From: UMGS1519 sp963621885 | GTDB lineage: Bacteria > Actinomycetota > Coriobacteriia > Coriobacteriales > Eggerthellaceae | Reading direction: 5' to 3' | Assembly: GCA_963621885.1 (NCBI GenBank) | Contig: CAVFFT010000055.1 | Location: forward strand, 1-46,748 | DNA length: 46,748 bases | In this document: piece by piece, positions 24,772 to 32,677 of the stretch | How positions within the stretch are numbered: the first letter of the stretch is position 1 | Layout: each line of letters opens with the position of its first letter | Notes under the pieces: generated by a model | The model's database searches: none | What the model was told of the DNA's origin: nothing | What the model saw: only the letters and a program-made list of their open reading frames with translations | Translations under genes and position numbers: made by a program

Positions 24772-26922
24772 ATGGATAGCGTGCGTCTTCTCGCGAAGCG
24801 GCCGTTCTGGTTTGACAAAGCGGCTGATGACGGGGGATTTTCAAGCGTGGGCGTCTCAATTGCGCTTTTCATTTCGCTTGCGCTTGTCTTTACGGGAGCG
24901 CAGGTTTATCGCGTGGAATCCGCCTCCGCCGAGATTCAGGAGGTCGCCGATGCGGCAGCGCTTGCGGCTGACAATGTGATCGCGGAATACTACATCGCCG
25001 CACGTGTCTGCGATGCCGTGTTGCTTTCCCTGTCCTTGACGGGAATCGTTGTGACGGGGATAGGAATCGCCGCCCTGTGCGCGCCTTCGTGCACATCGAT
25101 TGGCGTGAAGCTTATCGATTCGGGAAAGAAGATTCTGAAGGCGCGGGACAGCTTCGCCGAGCGCGCCACATCCGGACTGAATCGCCTTCAAAAGCTGCTT
25201 CCCTATCTGGCGGCAGTGAACGCCGCCCGTGTCGCGCAGGCAAATGAGGGCGCGGGAGGATCAGGATATTTTGGGTTTGCGGTGACGCTTCCTTTCGAAG
25301 GCGAGACGTTGCAAGGGGCGACTGACGGCGAAGCCGATGCCTTCCTCGAGGATCTTGACGAGCAGACGGACGCGCTCAAAGAGGAAGCGGAAGAGGCTGA
25401 GGAGGCGGCGCATGAAGCGCGCGAGGCAAAAGAGCGCGCCTATCAGGCTGATTGCGGCGCTCGCCCCGGCTATTGCCAGTATGAGCGGGCATCTTCCCTT
25501 GCGGGTTTGGAAGGTTCTGCGAATCCCGTTTTTTCAAGCGTCGACACCTGGGGCTTTTCTGTCGCGCTTGATCGCGCCCGCAAATATTACGAACGGCGGC
25601 TTGCCATCGAGAAGCCCGCTTCGTCTTCGGTTGAAGAGCAGGCCAATTCGGCGCTTCGCACGCGTTTCTACCGCTTTGCGATAGACAAGATGAAAGAGGG
25701 GTGGGTGCGCGAAAGCGATTCCTCATTCAGCGCGAATTTTCCCTTGCTCCCGAAGAACACGTCCGAAATGCGCAAGACCGAGCTTTATACCGAGGCGGTC
25801 TATCCGGTTTCGACCAACGAGGCAGGCGCGCGCGAGATGCATGCATGGGATGGTTGTCCGCGTGCGTCTGGTGCGACTGAACTGGGCTCGCTTGCGCAAC
25901 AAGAGCAGGACTCATATGTGGTTTGTTCCCTCTGCCGCCTGACGGCGGCAAGCATGGGAAAAATCGCTGCGGCAACCTCGTCGGTCGCGACGGGTTTCGA
26001 GTACCACTATCGCATCGTGGCCGAAGCCGCCGAGGATTATGAGACTGCCAAAGAGAAAGCGACGCCTGCGAATCGCAAAGTGCGCGCTCGTGCCCAATCA
26101 CTTTTCGAGAAGGCGATAGAAGTGCTGAAGTCGATGGCCGCGCAGCGGATCGACCCCGCGCCGCCGGGGCGCTATGGCGTTGTCGCGTTTGTCGTGTCGA
26201 CGCAGGCGGTGTCTACCGAGGGAGGCTTCGCCTCGGGTTTCACGGAAGGTTTCACGCTTGGTACACGGGCGGCGATTTCGGGTGCGACGCTGGTGAGCGA
26301 TACGCCTGAACAGGGGCGCAATGTCATTGCGTCTGCGCTTGATGGCGTGCGCGAGCGCGGTGATGTTCCCCTTGGCGGCTTGGCGGATGGCGTGATGGAT
26401 GTCTGGGCTGAAATGCTCTTTGCCTACGCGCAAGGCCAGGAGAAAGTCACGGATGGGTTTGAACGATTGGACTTACGTGTGTCTTTTGCCAGTGAGAGCG
26501 GGCTGGGGAAATGGGCGGCGAAGAAGTATCAAGAGCTGTTGGAATCCCTTGGTCTCGAGCCGGCGCAGCTTGACGCGCCAAAGCCTGTGTTAGTGAATAC
26601 CGGTCACATCTTGCAGACGGACACGAGCGAGTTTTCGGTGCGCATGCGGGGAATACGGAAGGTGGCGGCAAATCTGGAGGGCGGAACGGTGTTTGACGCC
26701 CTCATTGGCGCGACCGAACGGCGGGTGAGCGATGAGCTCGAAGGCTTCGACGGCACGGTGACCATCGCCGAGATAGAGGTCGCGGGCGAAGGCTTCCCGA
26801 GCATTCCTCTCACGGTCACCTTGCCGTTCTCGGCGAGCGATGCGCTGGGAACAGTCGAATCAATCGCCCAGACGTTGCGTGGCATTGCGAGCGATATCAC
26901 GGGGGTGAGGCAATGGCGATAG
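24772..26922 (+). CDS. large TadG-like pilus locus protein
   Basis: About 716 residues. A cytoplasmic start is followed by a membrane helix (about 24-44, SSVGVSIALFISLALVFTG) of the TadG/Flp-assembly kind, and the segment VADAAALAADNVI typical of the family. A second hydrophobic stretch (about 81-106) follows, then an Ala/Glu-rich coiled coil (about 190-226), and a large extracellular region with no domain I recognise. The size exceeds ordinary TadG. An AAGGGGG ribosome binding site precedes the ATG; the 3' end overlaps the next gene by 10 bases. A pilus tip or wall-spanning role is inference. Confidence 0.7.
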   Translation: MDSVRLLAKRPFWFDKAADDGGFSSVGVSIALFISLALVFTGAQVYRVESASAEIQEVADAAALAADNVIAEYYIAARVCDAVLLSLSLTGIVVTGIGIAALCAPSCTSIGVKLIDSGKKILKARDSFAERATSGLNRLQKLLPYLAAVNAARVAQANEGAGGSGYFGFAVTLPFEGETLQGATDGEADAFLEDLDEQTDALKEEAEEAEEAAHEAREAKERAYQADCGARPGYCQYERASSLAGLEGSANPVFSSVDTWGFSVALDRARKYYERRLAIEKPASSSVEEQANSALRTRFYRFAIDKMKEGWVRESDSSFSANFPLLPKNTSEMRKTELYTEAVYPVSTNEAGAREMHAWDGCPRASGATELGSLAQQEQDSYVVCSLCRLTAASMGKIAAATSSVATGFEYHYRIVAEAAEDYETAKEKATPANRKVRARAQSLFEKAIEVLKSMAAQRIDPAPPGRYGVVAFVVSTQAVSTEGGFASGFTEGFTLGTRAAISGATLVSDTPEQGRNVIASALDGVRERGDVPLGGLADGVMDVWAEMLFAYAQGQEKVTDGFERLDLRVSFASESGLGKWAAKKYQELLESLGLEPAQLDAPKPVLVNTGHILQTDTSEFSVRMRGIRKVAANLEGGTVFDALIGATERRVSDELEGFDGTVTIAEIEVAGEGFPSIPLTVTLPFSASDALGTVESIAQTLRGIASDITGVRQWR

Positions 26923-27380
26923 GAAAACGCATTCGCGAGCTGTTTCGCCGCGGGGTGCGGGAGGAATCGGGGCAGATGTCTGTCGAGCTGATGGTCGTTC
27001 TTCCCGTTGCACTTGCCGTGGCGGTGGTGGCGGTGAACGCCCTCGTCTTTTTTGGCGATTGCGCCGCGTTTGACCGTGCGGCCCGCAACGCGGTGCGCGT
27101 GTATGCCACGTCTCCAGGATATGGCATACAGGCTGGTCAGACACAGGCGAAGATCGCAGCAGCCCTTACGGAGTCGATGGGTGACGACTTCAAAGAGGCG
27201 TCGGTGAGCGCCGAGGGCATGGCTGCGGGCCTTGTCCGCTATACCGCGACGCTCGATTACGCGCCGAATCTCTTTGGCATGGGAATCCGGGAATCGGTTT
27301 TTGGCGTTCAGCTGCCGCACCTGAAGCATTCGATTTCACTGGTGGTCGACACGTATAAGCCGGGCATTGTTTTTGAGTGA
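26913..27380 (+). CDS. TadE-like pseudopilin (second)
   Basis: 155 residues. A basic leader (GKRIRELFRRGVREESG) ends at the motif G|QMSVELMVVLPVALAV, with Glu at +5, a helix of about 22 residues and a C-terminal domain of about 110 residues. The single mature-domain Cys (FFGDCAAFD) sits just after the helix. It overlaps the end of the TadG-like gene by 10 bases and has a GGGGGTGAGG ribosome binding site. Confidence 0.8.
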   Translation: MAIGKRIRELFRRGVREESGQMSVELMVVLPVALAVAVVAVNALVFFGDCAAFDRAARNAVRVYATSPGYGIQAGQTQAKIAAALTESMGDDFKEASVSAEGMAAGLVRYTATLDYAPNLFGMGIRESVFGVQLPHLKHSISLVVDTYKPGIVFE

Positions 27381-27437
27381 GAGGCGGGGGACATGGGGAA
27401 ACGCGATGGTTGTTATTGGGCGCGTAGGAGGCGGCGT

Positions 27438-27581
27438 ATGCGCGACTCGCGCAAGCGGCGCATGGAGGGTTTCTTGTCCGTGTTGCGCGAACGGGACAAG
27501 GAGGGCTCCTTGCGCATTTCGCGCGAACACCATAAAGGGGGCGCTTTGAATGTCCCGCGTGAGCAGCGTATGCGGAGGAAT
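27438..27581 (+). repeat. four 36-bp degenerate tandem repeats
   Basis: Units start at 27438, 27474, 27510 and 27546, each twelve codons. At the protein level position 5 is always Arg and position 6 Lys or Glu. DNA identity is lower than protein-pattern similarity, so the repeats are old or under selection. A separate 17-bp exact repeat, TACGGATGCGTCGGCGG, occurs at 27719 and 27767 in the spacer after the membrane helix. Confidence 0.7.
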
Positions 27582-28151
27582 CTCGTGGGAGGCGTGTGCT
27601 GGCTTCTCCTGGGGCTCGCGGTGATTTGCCTTGTCGAGTGCCTTTGGGATGCCCGGGCGCAGCAGCTGGATGACACCGCTCTCGCGTATGAAGCCGCCGA
27701 TGCGTCAGCGGCGACAAATACGGATGCGTCGGCGGATGCAAGCGCGGATGCGGTGCTGGCAACGGGTACGGATGCGTCGGCGGCAGCAAGTACGGCCGTC
27801 CTGGAGGATTCCGAAAACATGATGGCTTTCGTGCTGGGAAACGAAGCTGTGCTTACAAACGATGGCGTACCCGAGGCATTCAAAGAGGAGTGCTTCGATC
27901 CAAACGAATGGGGCGACGTGTATTGCTCGCAGGAGGAGCGTGTTGTCGGCATCGTCTCCGAAGATGCGACAAGCGAGCTCTTTGCTCGCTGCTCAGAGCG
28001 CCTTGTCACGCGCGGCTGGACGCGGGTGAATGCCGGCGCGGATAACTGCGCCTCGTTTCTGAAAGAGGAGGGGGAGCTTCGCTGGCTGTTTATGCAGACC
28101 TTTGATGCCGGAGGCTCGTCTCTTGCGGTCATAAGCTACAAGGGGGAATGA
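27438..28151 (+). CDS. bitopic protein with four 12-residue cytoplasmic repeats
   Basis: About 237 residues, no family recognised. The N-terminus is four 12-residue repeats (MRDSRKRRMEGF, LSVLRERDKEGS, LRISREHHKGGA, LNVPREQRMRRN) with invariant Arg at position 5. One transmembrane helix (LVGGVCWLLLGLAVICLVECL) follows, then an Ala/Thr/Asp low-complexity spacer, then an outside domain of about 115 residues with four Cys. The start at 27438 is preferred because AGGAGG lies 6 bases upstream and the codons upstream include rare AGG-AGG; an in-frame ATG at 27393 is the alternative. It lies in the Tad locus, 57 bases after the second TadE. Confidence 0.68.
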   Translation: MRDSRKRRMEGFLSVLRERDKEGSLRISREHHKGGALNVPREQRMRRNLVGGVCWLLLGLAVICLVECLWDARAQQLDDTALAYEAADASAATNTDASADASADAVLATGTDASAAASTAVLEDSENMMAFVLGNEAVLTNDGVPEAFKEECFDPNEWGDVYCSQEERVVGIVSEDATSELFARCSERLVTRGWTRVNAGADNCASFLKEEGELRWLFMQTFDAGGSSLAVISYKGE

Positions 28152-28152
28152 A

Positions 28153-28584
28153 ATGCCAGTTCAAGAGACTATTCGAAAGAGAAAATCGTCCGTTATCGAT
28201 GCGGAGCGGGTTGTGCTTGCCACACGCCTCTCGAGTCGTTTGCGGGGGCTGCTTCGCTCGGCGCCGTCAGATGATTTGCTGTTGCTGCTGCCATGTCGTG
28301 ACATCCACACCTTCGGCATGTCGTACGCAATCGACGTGGCCTTTCTCGATTCGCATGGCGTGGTCGTGCGGGCGCAACGCGACGTGCTTCCGAATAGGCG
28401 CCTGCGGGAGCCCGCGGCGGTGGCGGTTCTTGAGCGCTACGCCGTTCCGCGAAAGGAGTGGCTTGTGGCGGGGGACGCGGTTTCGCTCAGCCGATTCCAA
28501 AAGATTGCACTGCCTGATGAAATGGGCGTTTCTGAATCGTTCCCGAAAGATGACTCACAAGAAGAGAGGGGAGGCATCCGATGA
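28153..28584 (+). CDS. DUF192 family protein
   Basis: 143 residues. The DUF192 core is visible: ATRLSSRLRGLL, then CRDIHTFGMSYAIDVAFLD, and a C-terminal strand pair (EWLVAGDAVSL). No signal peptide or lipobox, unlike many family members that are exported, so it should act in the cytoplasm. The function of the family is unknown. It begins 1 base after the preceding stop and overlaps the next gene by ATGA, so it is firmly part of the pilus operon. Confidence 0.85.
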   Translation: MPVQETIRKRKSSVIDAERVVLATRLSSRLRGLLRSAPSDDLLLLLPCRDIHTFGMSYAIDVAFLDSHGVVVRAQRDVLPNRRLREPAAVAVLERYAVPRKEWLVAGDAVSLSRFQKIALPDEMGVSESFPKDDSQEERGGIR

Positions 28585-29084
28585 AAAGCTGTCCCGTGTG
28601 CAAGGCGCGCTGTTTTGATGATATGGAAATCTGTTACGGCTGCATGCATCGTTTCGAACAGGAAGAGGGAAACGGCGATGCTCCAATAGGCAAGGAAGCC
28701 GCGCCTGCCGGGCAAGTCGTTGAACAGGTAGCTACGGAACAAGCGTCCGCTGATGCGGCGGCCATGTCGCCGGGTACGGTGGCTGCGTCTGCTGGTATGG
28801 TTGACGCGCAGATGGATGCAACATCTGCGTCGGCGGGCGTGAAAGCGAATGTTGCTACGCCGCCGAATGGTAGCGCCCCGAATGATGGCATGCCACCAAA
28901 CGATGACGCTTCAAAAGAGAATGCGATGCCAAACGATGACGCTTCGAACAATGACGCGCCAGCAAACGGTGAGTTCATCAAAGCCGGATTTGCGCCCTTG
29001 TGTTTCGAACCGGCAATTGGTGTGCTCGCCACCGCCTCATTGGGAAACGGCTATCGCCTGGTGTTGAGCATCGACAAGGAGTGA
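28581..29084 (+). CDS. zinc-ribbon protein with low-complexity linker
   Basis: 167 residues. An N-terminal zinc ribbon (CPVCKARC at 4-11 and CYGCMHRF at 18-25) precedes about 100 residues of Ala/Asn/Asp/Pro-rich linker with repeated PNDDAS, then a conserved-looking 40-residue end (FAPLCFEPAIGVLATASLG). Ribbon plus linker plus small domain suggests an adaptor. It is the last gene of the Tad locus, coupled by ATGA to the DUF192 gene. No family function is known to me. Confidence 0.7.
   Translation: MKSCPVCKARCFDDMEICYGCMHRFEQEEGNGDAPIGKEAAPAGQVVEQVATEQASADAAAMSPGTVAASAGMVDAQMDATSASAGVKANVATPPNGSAPNDGMPPNDDASKENAMPNDDASNNDAPANGEFIKAGFAPLCFEPAIGVLATASLGNGYRLVLSIDKE
28896..28945 (+). repeat. 17-bp exact direct repeat in the zinc-ribbon gene
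   Basis: CCAAACGATGACGCTTC occurs at 28896-28912 and 28929-28945, 33 bp (eleven codons) apart, encoding PNDDAS twice. Confidence 0.85.
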
Positions 29085-29118
29085 AACGCGACGCCGGGCA
29101 AACCGTCCGAAAGGCGGG

Positions 29119-30030
29119 CTAGTGGCTTTCTTCGCGCTGGGCGAAATGGTCGTGGAACGCGCACATCATCGCGCGCGTCATGCTGTAGCCGTCGGGCTTA
29201 TGTGGAACCTCATTCCACGGCACCCATTCCGCACGGGAAAGCTCGTGGTCGTCGAGACTGACGGTTGGATCGCCATCGAGCTCGGCAAAATAGCCCACGA
29301 GCAGCGACGAGGATTTCGGCCAGGGCTGGTTGGTGAAATAGCGGATGTTCTTCACCCGCACGCCGGTCTCTTCCATAACCTCGCGGGCGACGGTTTGCTC
29401 GAGGGTCTCGCCAATCTCGGTGAAGCCCGCGACAAGCGCCCAGTTGGTGTAGCCGTTTCCCGCGTACTTTGTAAGCAGAAGCCGATCGCCGTCGACGACG
29501 CCGACAATCACACCCGGGTTGATGCGGGGATACACGTGGTTCCCGCAGTGCTCGCAGCGCATCATTCGCTCTTTGTGGTCGGGTACAAGCTCTTTGCCGC
29601 ATCTGCCACAGAAGCGGTTGTCGCGATACCAGTGCACGAGCTGCGAGGCGACCTCGATGGCAAAGCGGGCGGCCCGAGGGCGCATCCGGCGGGAATCCCT
29701 GAGCGATTGGAACGAGAATCCCGCGCAAGAGGGCGTCTCGTCAACCTGGCCGGCATCTATGCCGCCATGGCTGTTGTCCGCCGTCGCGCACGAGGCATCT
29801 TCCTCGGACGCAAGAAAGAAGCCCCTGCCATCAATGTCGAAAAGATAGGTGCAAGTTGCCGCATCCACGGCGTCGAGCAGGGAAAACGTGGGAAGTTCGA
29901 CGTCGTTATCCTGCCGGCACATCAAAAGCGTGTTGTCGCGGAAGACGAGCACGAAATCGTCGGGCGTGGCTTTTCGCTCGTAATAATGATTGGCGAACGC
30001 GCCTGGAATATCGTGAAGCATTTCGTTCAT
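29119..30030 (-). CDS. nudC: NADH pyrophosphatase NudC
   Basis: About 303 residues. A degenerate N-terminal domain is followed by a four-Cys zinc ribbon (CGRCGKEL ... CEHCGNHVYPR) and a Nudix domain with box GFTEIGETLEQ followed by REVMEETGV, then the NudC-type NQPWPKSSSLL segment. NudC cleaves NAD(H) and can remove NAD caps from RNA. A 20-residue acidic Ser/Asp insertion sits before the ribbon. Convergent with the pilus locus; the genes end 34 bases apart. Confidence 0.94.
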   Translation of the reverse strand: MNEMLHDIPGAFANHYYERKATPDDFVLVFRDNTLLMCRQDNDVELPTFSLLDAVDAATCTYLFDIDGRGFFLASEEDASCATADNSHGGIDAGQVDETPSCAGFSFQSLRDSRRMRPRAARFAIEVASQLVHWYRDNRFCGRCGKELVPDHKERMMRCEHCGNHVYPRINPGVIVGVVDGDRLLLTKYAGNGYTNWALVAGFTEIGETLEQTVAREVMEETGVRVKNIRYFTNQPWPKSSSLLVGYFAELDGDPTVSLDDHELSRAEWVPWNEVPHKPDGYSMTRAMMCAFHDHFAQREESH

Positions 30031-30134
30031 TGCTGCCCCCTTGCGTTCGCTGCCGCACCCAGGCTTGTTGTCGCGTTCAGGCTGATGCCTTGAGCGCTTT
30101 GCGATTCCGTTTGCGGTTCCGGCATTCCAAAAGG

Positions 30135-30171
30135 AAACGCCGCGTATTCCGCTGCAAGGTTTGCGGCGTTT
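30135..30171 (-). terminator. hairpin downstream of thrC
   Basis: AAACGCCGC (30135-30143) and GCGGCGTTT (30163-30171) form a 9-bp stem with a 19-base loop. On the minus strand it is followed by CCTTTT, a weak T run. It lies in the 246-bp gap between thrC and nudC, which holds no convincing gene. A second inverted repeat, GGCGGCC/GGCCGCC, is at 30234-30265. Confidence 0.5.
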
Positions 30172-30276
30172 GTCACCGTACCGTTTGCTGCGTGTTCCGT
30201 CGCGGCGTCTCTATCCACTATTGATATTTTACGGGCGGCCGAAGCGCTTTACCGCCATGGCCGCCTTACCGGTTCC

Positions 30277-31821
30277 TTATTCGTCGATGAACGCCACGAC
30301 CGCGTCTTCGATCGATGCAGCATTCCCGTCGATGACCTGCGTGAAGCGAATGGGAAGCTTGTCGAGCTCCGCGAGGCGCGCCGGCACCGGACCGCATCCC
30401 GTCTTCTGCGCGATGAGGTCGTTGAGCTGGCAGCCCGTCAGCGCGGCGATGTCTTCGGGAAGCGCCGCTTCGGGCTCGAGTCCGTGGAGCGCGCGATAGA
30501 CGCTCTCGCCGAATTTCGCCCAATGCGCGGTGGACGCGACAAGCACGGGGTTGTCGCCGCGGAGGCGCTGCGCCACCGTGTAGGCAACGGCCGAATGCGG
30601 GTCGAGCAGGTACTTGTGCTCCTGGTAGACCTCTTTGATCGTCTCGAAGCACGCGGCGCTGTCTGCGGAATCCGCCGAGAAATTGGCGCGCAGGCGGCTG
30701 AAGGTTTCCGGATCAACGCGGAAACGACGCTCGGTCTTCTGCTCGTCCATCCAGGTGCGGATACGTTCGCTGTCGCGGTCGGTCAGCTCGAAAAGCTGGC
30801 GCTCGAGGTTGCTCGAAACGAGGATGTCCATCGAGGGGCTCGGCGTCAGATAGAAGGGACGGTCGCTGATGTCGTAGAGTCCCGTGTTGATGAAATCGGC
30901 AAGCACGCGGTTCTCGTTGCTTGCGCAGAACAGCATGTCGATGGGCGTTCCCATCTGCTTCGCATACCACGCCGCAAGGATGTTGCCGAAGTTGCCGGTG
31001 GGGACGCACACGTCCAGCGGCGCGCCGGCTTCAAGTTTGCCGTCATGCACGAGCTGGGCATATGCCGAGATGTAGTACACGATCTGAGGCATGAGACGGC
31101 CCCAGTTGATGGAGTTCGCGCTCGACAGGGCGACCTTCTTTTCCGAAGCGAGGCTGTCGTTGAAGGCCTCGTCGCCGAAAACCGTTTTCGCCCCGGCCTG
31201 GCAGTCGTCGAAATTGCCGCGCACGGCCCAAACCCGCACGTTGTTGCCCGCCTGGGTCGCCATCTGCTTGAACTGGATGTCGGACACGCCGCCGTCGGGG
31301 TACATGACGCCGATCTGGACGCCTTCGCGGTCGCGGAATCCCTCAAGCGCGGCCTTGCCAGTGTCGCCGCTCGTCGCGACGAGGATAAGGAAGCGGCTGT
31401 CGATTTCGCCCTCTTCACGCAGCTCGCGCGCACTCGCCTCGAAGCAGCGGGGCAGGCACTGCAGCGCCATGTCCTTGAAAGCGCTTGTCGGGCCATGCCA
31501 GAGCTCGAGGATGTGCGTCTTGTCGTCGAGCGAGGTGATGGGGCAGATGCGTTCGTCATCGAAGTTCTGTCCGTAGGCTCCGTCCATGATGGCGTCGATG
31601 GTCTCGTCGGACAGGTCGGTATTGAAAAGGCGATACACCTGCGCGGCGCGGCGTGCGTAAGGCATGTCGGCCAGCGCGAGGATGTCTTCAAGCGCCATAT
31701 GGGGAATCTCCTCCGGCACGTACAGGCCGCCGCCTCGTGCCATGCCGTCGATGACGGCCTTCCTGAAGCCGACCGGCTCTTCCACATGACCGCGCGTATC
31801 GATGTAGCGATTATCAGGCAT
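30277..31821 (-). CDS. thrC: threonine synthase
   Basis: 514 residues. ThrC converts O-phosphohomoserine to threonine with pyridoxal phosphate. The N-terminal Thr_synth domain starts MPDNRYIDTRGHVEE, the PLP lysine is K116 in HGPTSAFKDMAL, and the phosphate-binding TSGDTGKAALEGF follows. The length fits the long (class I, E. coli/yeast-type) branch. An AAGGGATACAAGG ribosome binding site precedes the ATG. It is monocistronic here, with no other threonine genes nearby. Confidence 0.95.
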   Translation of the reverse strand: MPDNRYIDTRGHVEEPVGFRKAVIDGMARGGGLYVPEEIPHMALEDILALADMPYARRAAQVYRLFNTDLSDETIDAIMDGAYGQNFDDERICPITSLDDKTHILELWHGPTSAFKDMALQCLPRCFEASARELREEGEIDSRFLILVATSGDTGKAALEGFRDREGVQIGVMYPDGGVSDIQFKQMATQAGNNVRVWAVRGNFDDCQAGAKTVFGDEAFNDSLASEKKVALSSANSINWGRLMPQIVYYISAYAQLVHDGKLEAGAPLDVCVPTGNFGNILAAWYAKQMGTPIDMLFCASNENRVLADFINTGLYDISDRPFYLTPSPSMDILVSSNLERQLFELTDRDSERIRTWMDEQKTERRFRVDPETFSRLRANFSADSADSAACFETIKEVYQEHKYLLDPHSAVAYTVAQRLRGDNPVLVASTAHWAKFGESVYRALHGLEPEAALPEDIAALTGCQLNDLIAQKTGCGPVPARLAELDKLPIRFTQVIDGNAASIEDAVVAFIDE

Positions 31822-31856
31822 CCTTGTATCCCTTCATCAGGCTGTGTAGTGGCATG

Positions 31857-31862
31857 AGTATA
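31857..31862 (-). promoter_or_regulatory. -10 element of thrC
   Basis: TATACT on the minus strand, 35 bases upstream of the thrC ATG; the -35 is not clear. Confidence 0.4.
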
Positions 31863-31974
31863 CTTCACTGCCATTCTCGCTTCGTGCGGGATGACAAGTC
31901 TGCGATTCTTCTCCAATCGTGTATTCACACGCGAGAGCTTTGCGCTATTATCGAACAAGTGTTTGATGTTTTGC

Positions 31975-32160
31975 AGCGGCGCGGGACGGCGCGGCGGACT
32001 ATGGCAGCATGCCGCGGCGGCTTGCGCTGGCATGGCGGTTTGTGCTGGCACGGCGTTTCAAGCTGGCGGCCCGCGCGGCATGTCAAGTTGGCGGCTCGTG
32101 TGGCGCGGTGGCTCGCTTTGGCGGCCCGCGCGGCAGCTCGCGTGGTGGTTTTTGGAGAAG
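31975..32160. repeat. degenerate GC-rich repeat tract before ruvC
   Basis: The gap between thrC and ruvC (31822-32167) has its last 190 bp made of degenerate units starting GGC. The 17-mer TGGCGGCCCGCGCGGCA is exact at 32064-32080 and 32119-32135, and 18-bp units occur at about 32035-32070. An open frame through the tract reads as three 6-residue repeats (LAWRFV, LARRFK, LAARAA) in phase with ruvC but lacks a ribosome binding site. A possible ruvC promoter -10 (TATTAT, 31946-31951) lies just before it. Confidence 0.65.
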
Positions 32161-32167
32161 GGGAAGG

Positions 32168-32677
32168 ATGCGTTCTCGGCGTTCGACAATCGCATTGGGA
32201 ATCGACCCCGGCCTTGCCCATACCGGGTGGGGTGTGGTCGAGCACGATGGCTCTCGCTTCCATTGCGTGGCCTACGGTTGCATCACGACCACGCCGGATA
32301 CGCCGCTGCCCCGGCGCCTCAAGAAGATTCGCGACCAGATGGCGGCGGTCATCAGCCGCTATCACCCGACCTGCGCGGGCATCGAAACCGTCTGGTTCGG
32401 AGAGAACGTGACGGCGGCCTTCGCGACCGGGCAGGCACGTGGCGCGGCGCTCGTGGCGTGTGCCGATGCGGCACTTGACGTGGGTGAATACGCGCCGAAG
32501 AACATCAAGGACACCGTTGTGGGTTGGGGTGGTGCCGACAAGCACCAGGTGCAGTACATGATGAAGCAGCTTCTGGGGCTGGAAAGCGAACCCAAACCCG
32601 ACCATGCGGCTGACGCGCTTGCCGCCGCCATGTGCTATTTGCTCAATCAACCGGCGACCGAAAGGATGCTTTCATGA
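32168..32677 (+). CDS. ruvC: Holliday junction resolvase RuvC
   Basis: 169 residues, RNase H-like fold. The acidic active site is visible: D13 in GIDPG, E73 in GIETVW, and H146/D149 in PDHAADALA; the His variant is known from Thermus RuvC. The start is set by AGAAGGGGAAGG just before the ATG; the in-frame upstream extension is repeat DNA. It overlaps ruvA by ATGA and opens the ruvC-ruvA-ruvB operon. Confidence 0.96.
   Translation: MRSRRSTIALGIDPGLAHTGWGVVEHDGSRFHCVAYGCITTTPDTPLPRRLKKIRDQMAAVISRYHPTCAGIETVWFGENVTAAFATGQARGAALVACADAALDVGEYAPKNIKDTVVGWGGADKHQVQYMMKQLLGLESEPKPDHAADALAAAMCYLLNQPATERMLS

Noticed and set aside
30027..30218. 63-codon minus-strand frame upstream of nudC
   Set aside because: No ribosome binding site, overlaps a hairpin, and Ala/Asn/Gln-rich composition with no family features.
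32009..32167. In-frame 53-codon extension of RuvC
   Set aside because: Encoded by degenerate repeats and absent from the family; a strong ribosome binding site precedes the ATG at 32168.
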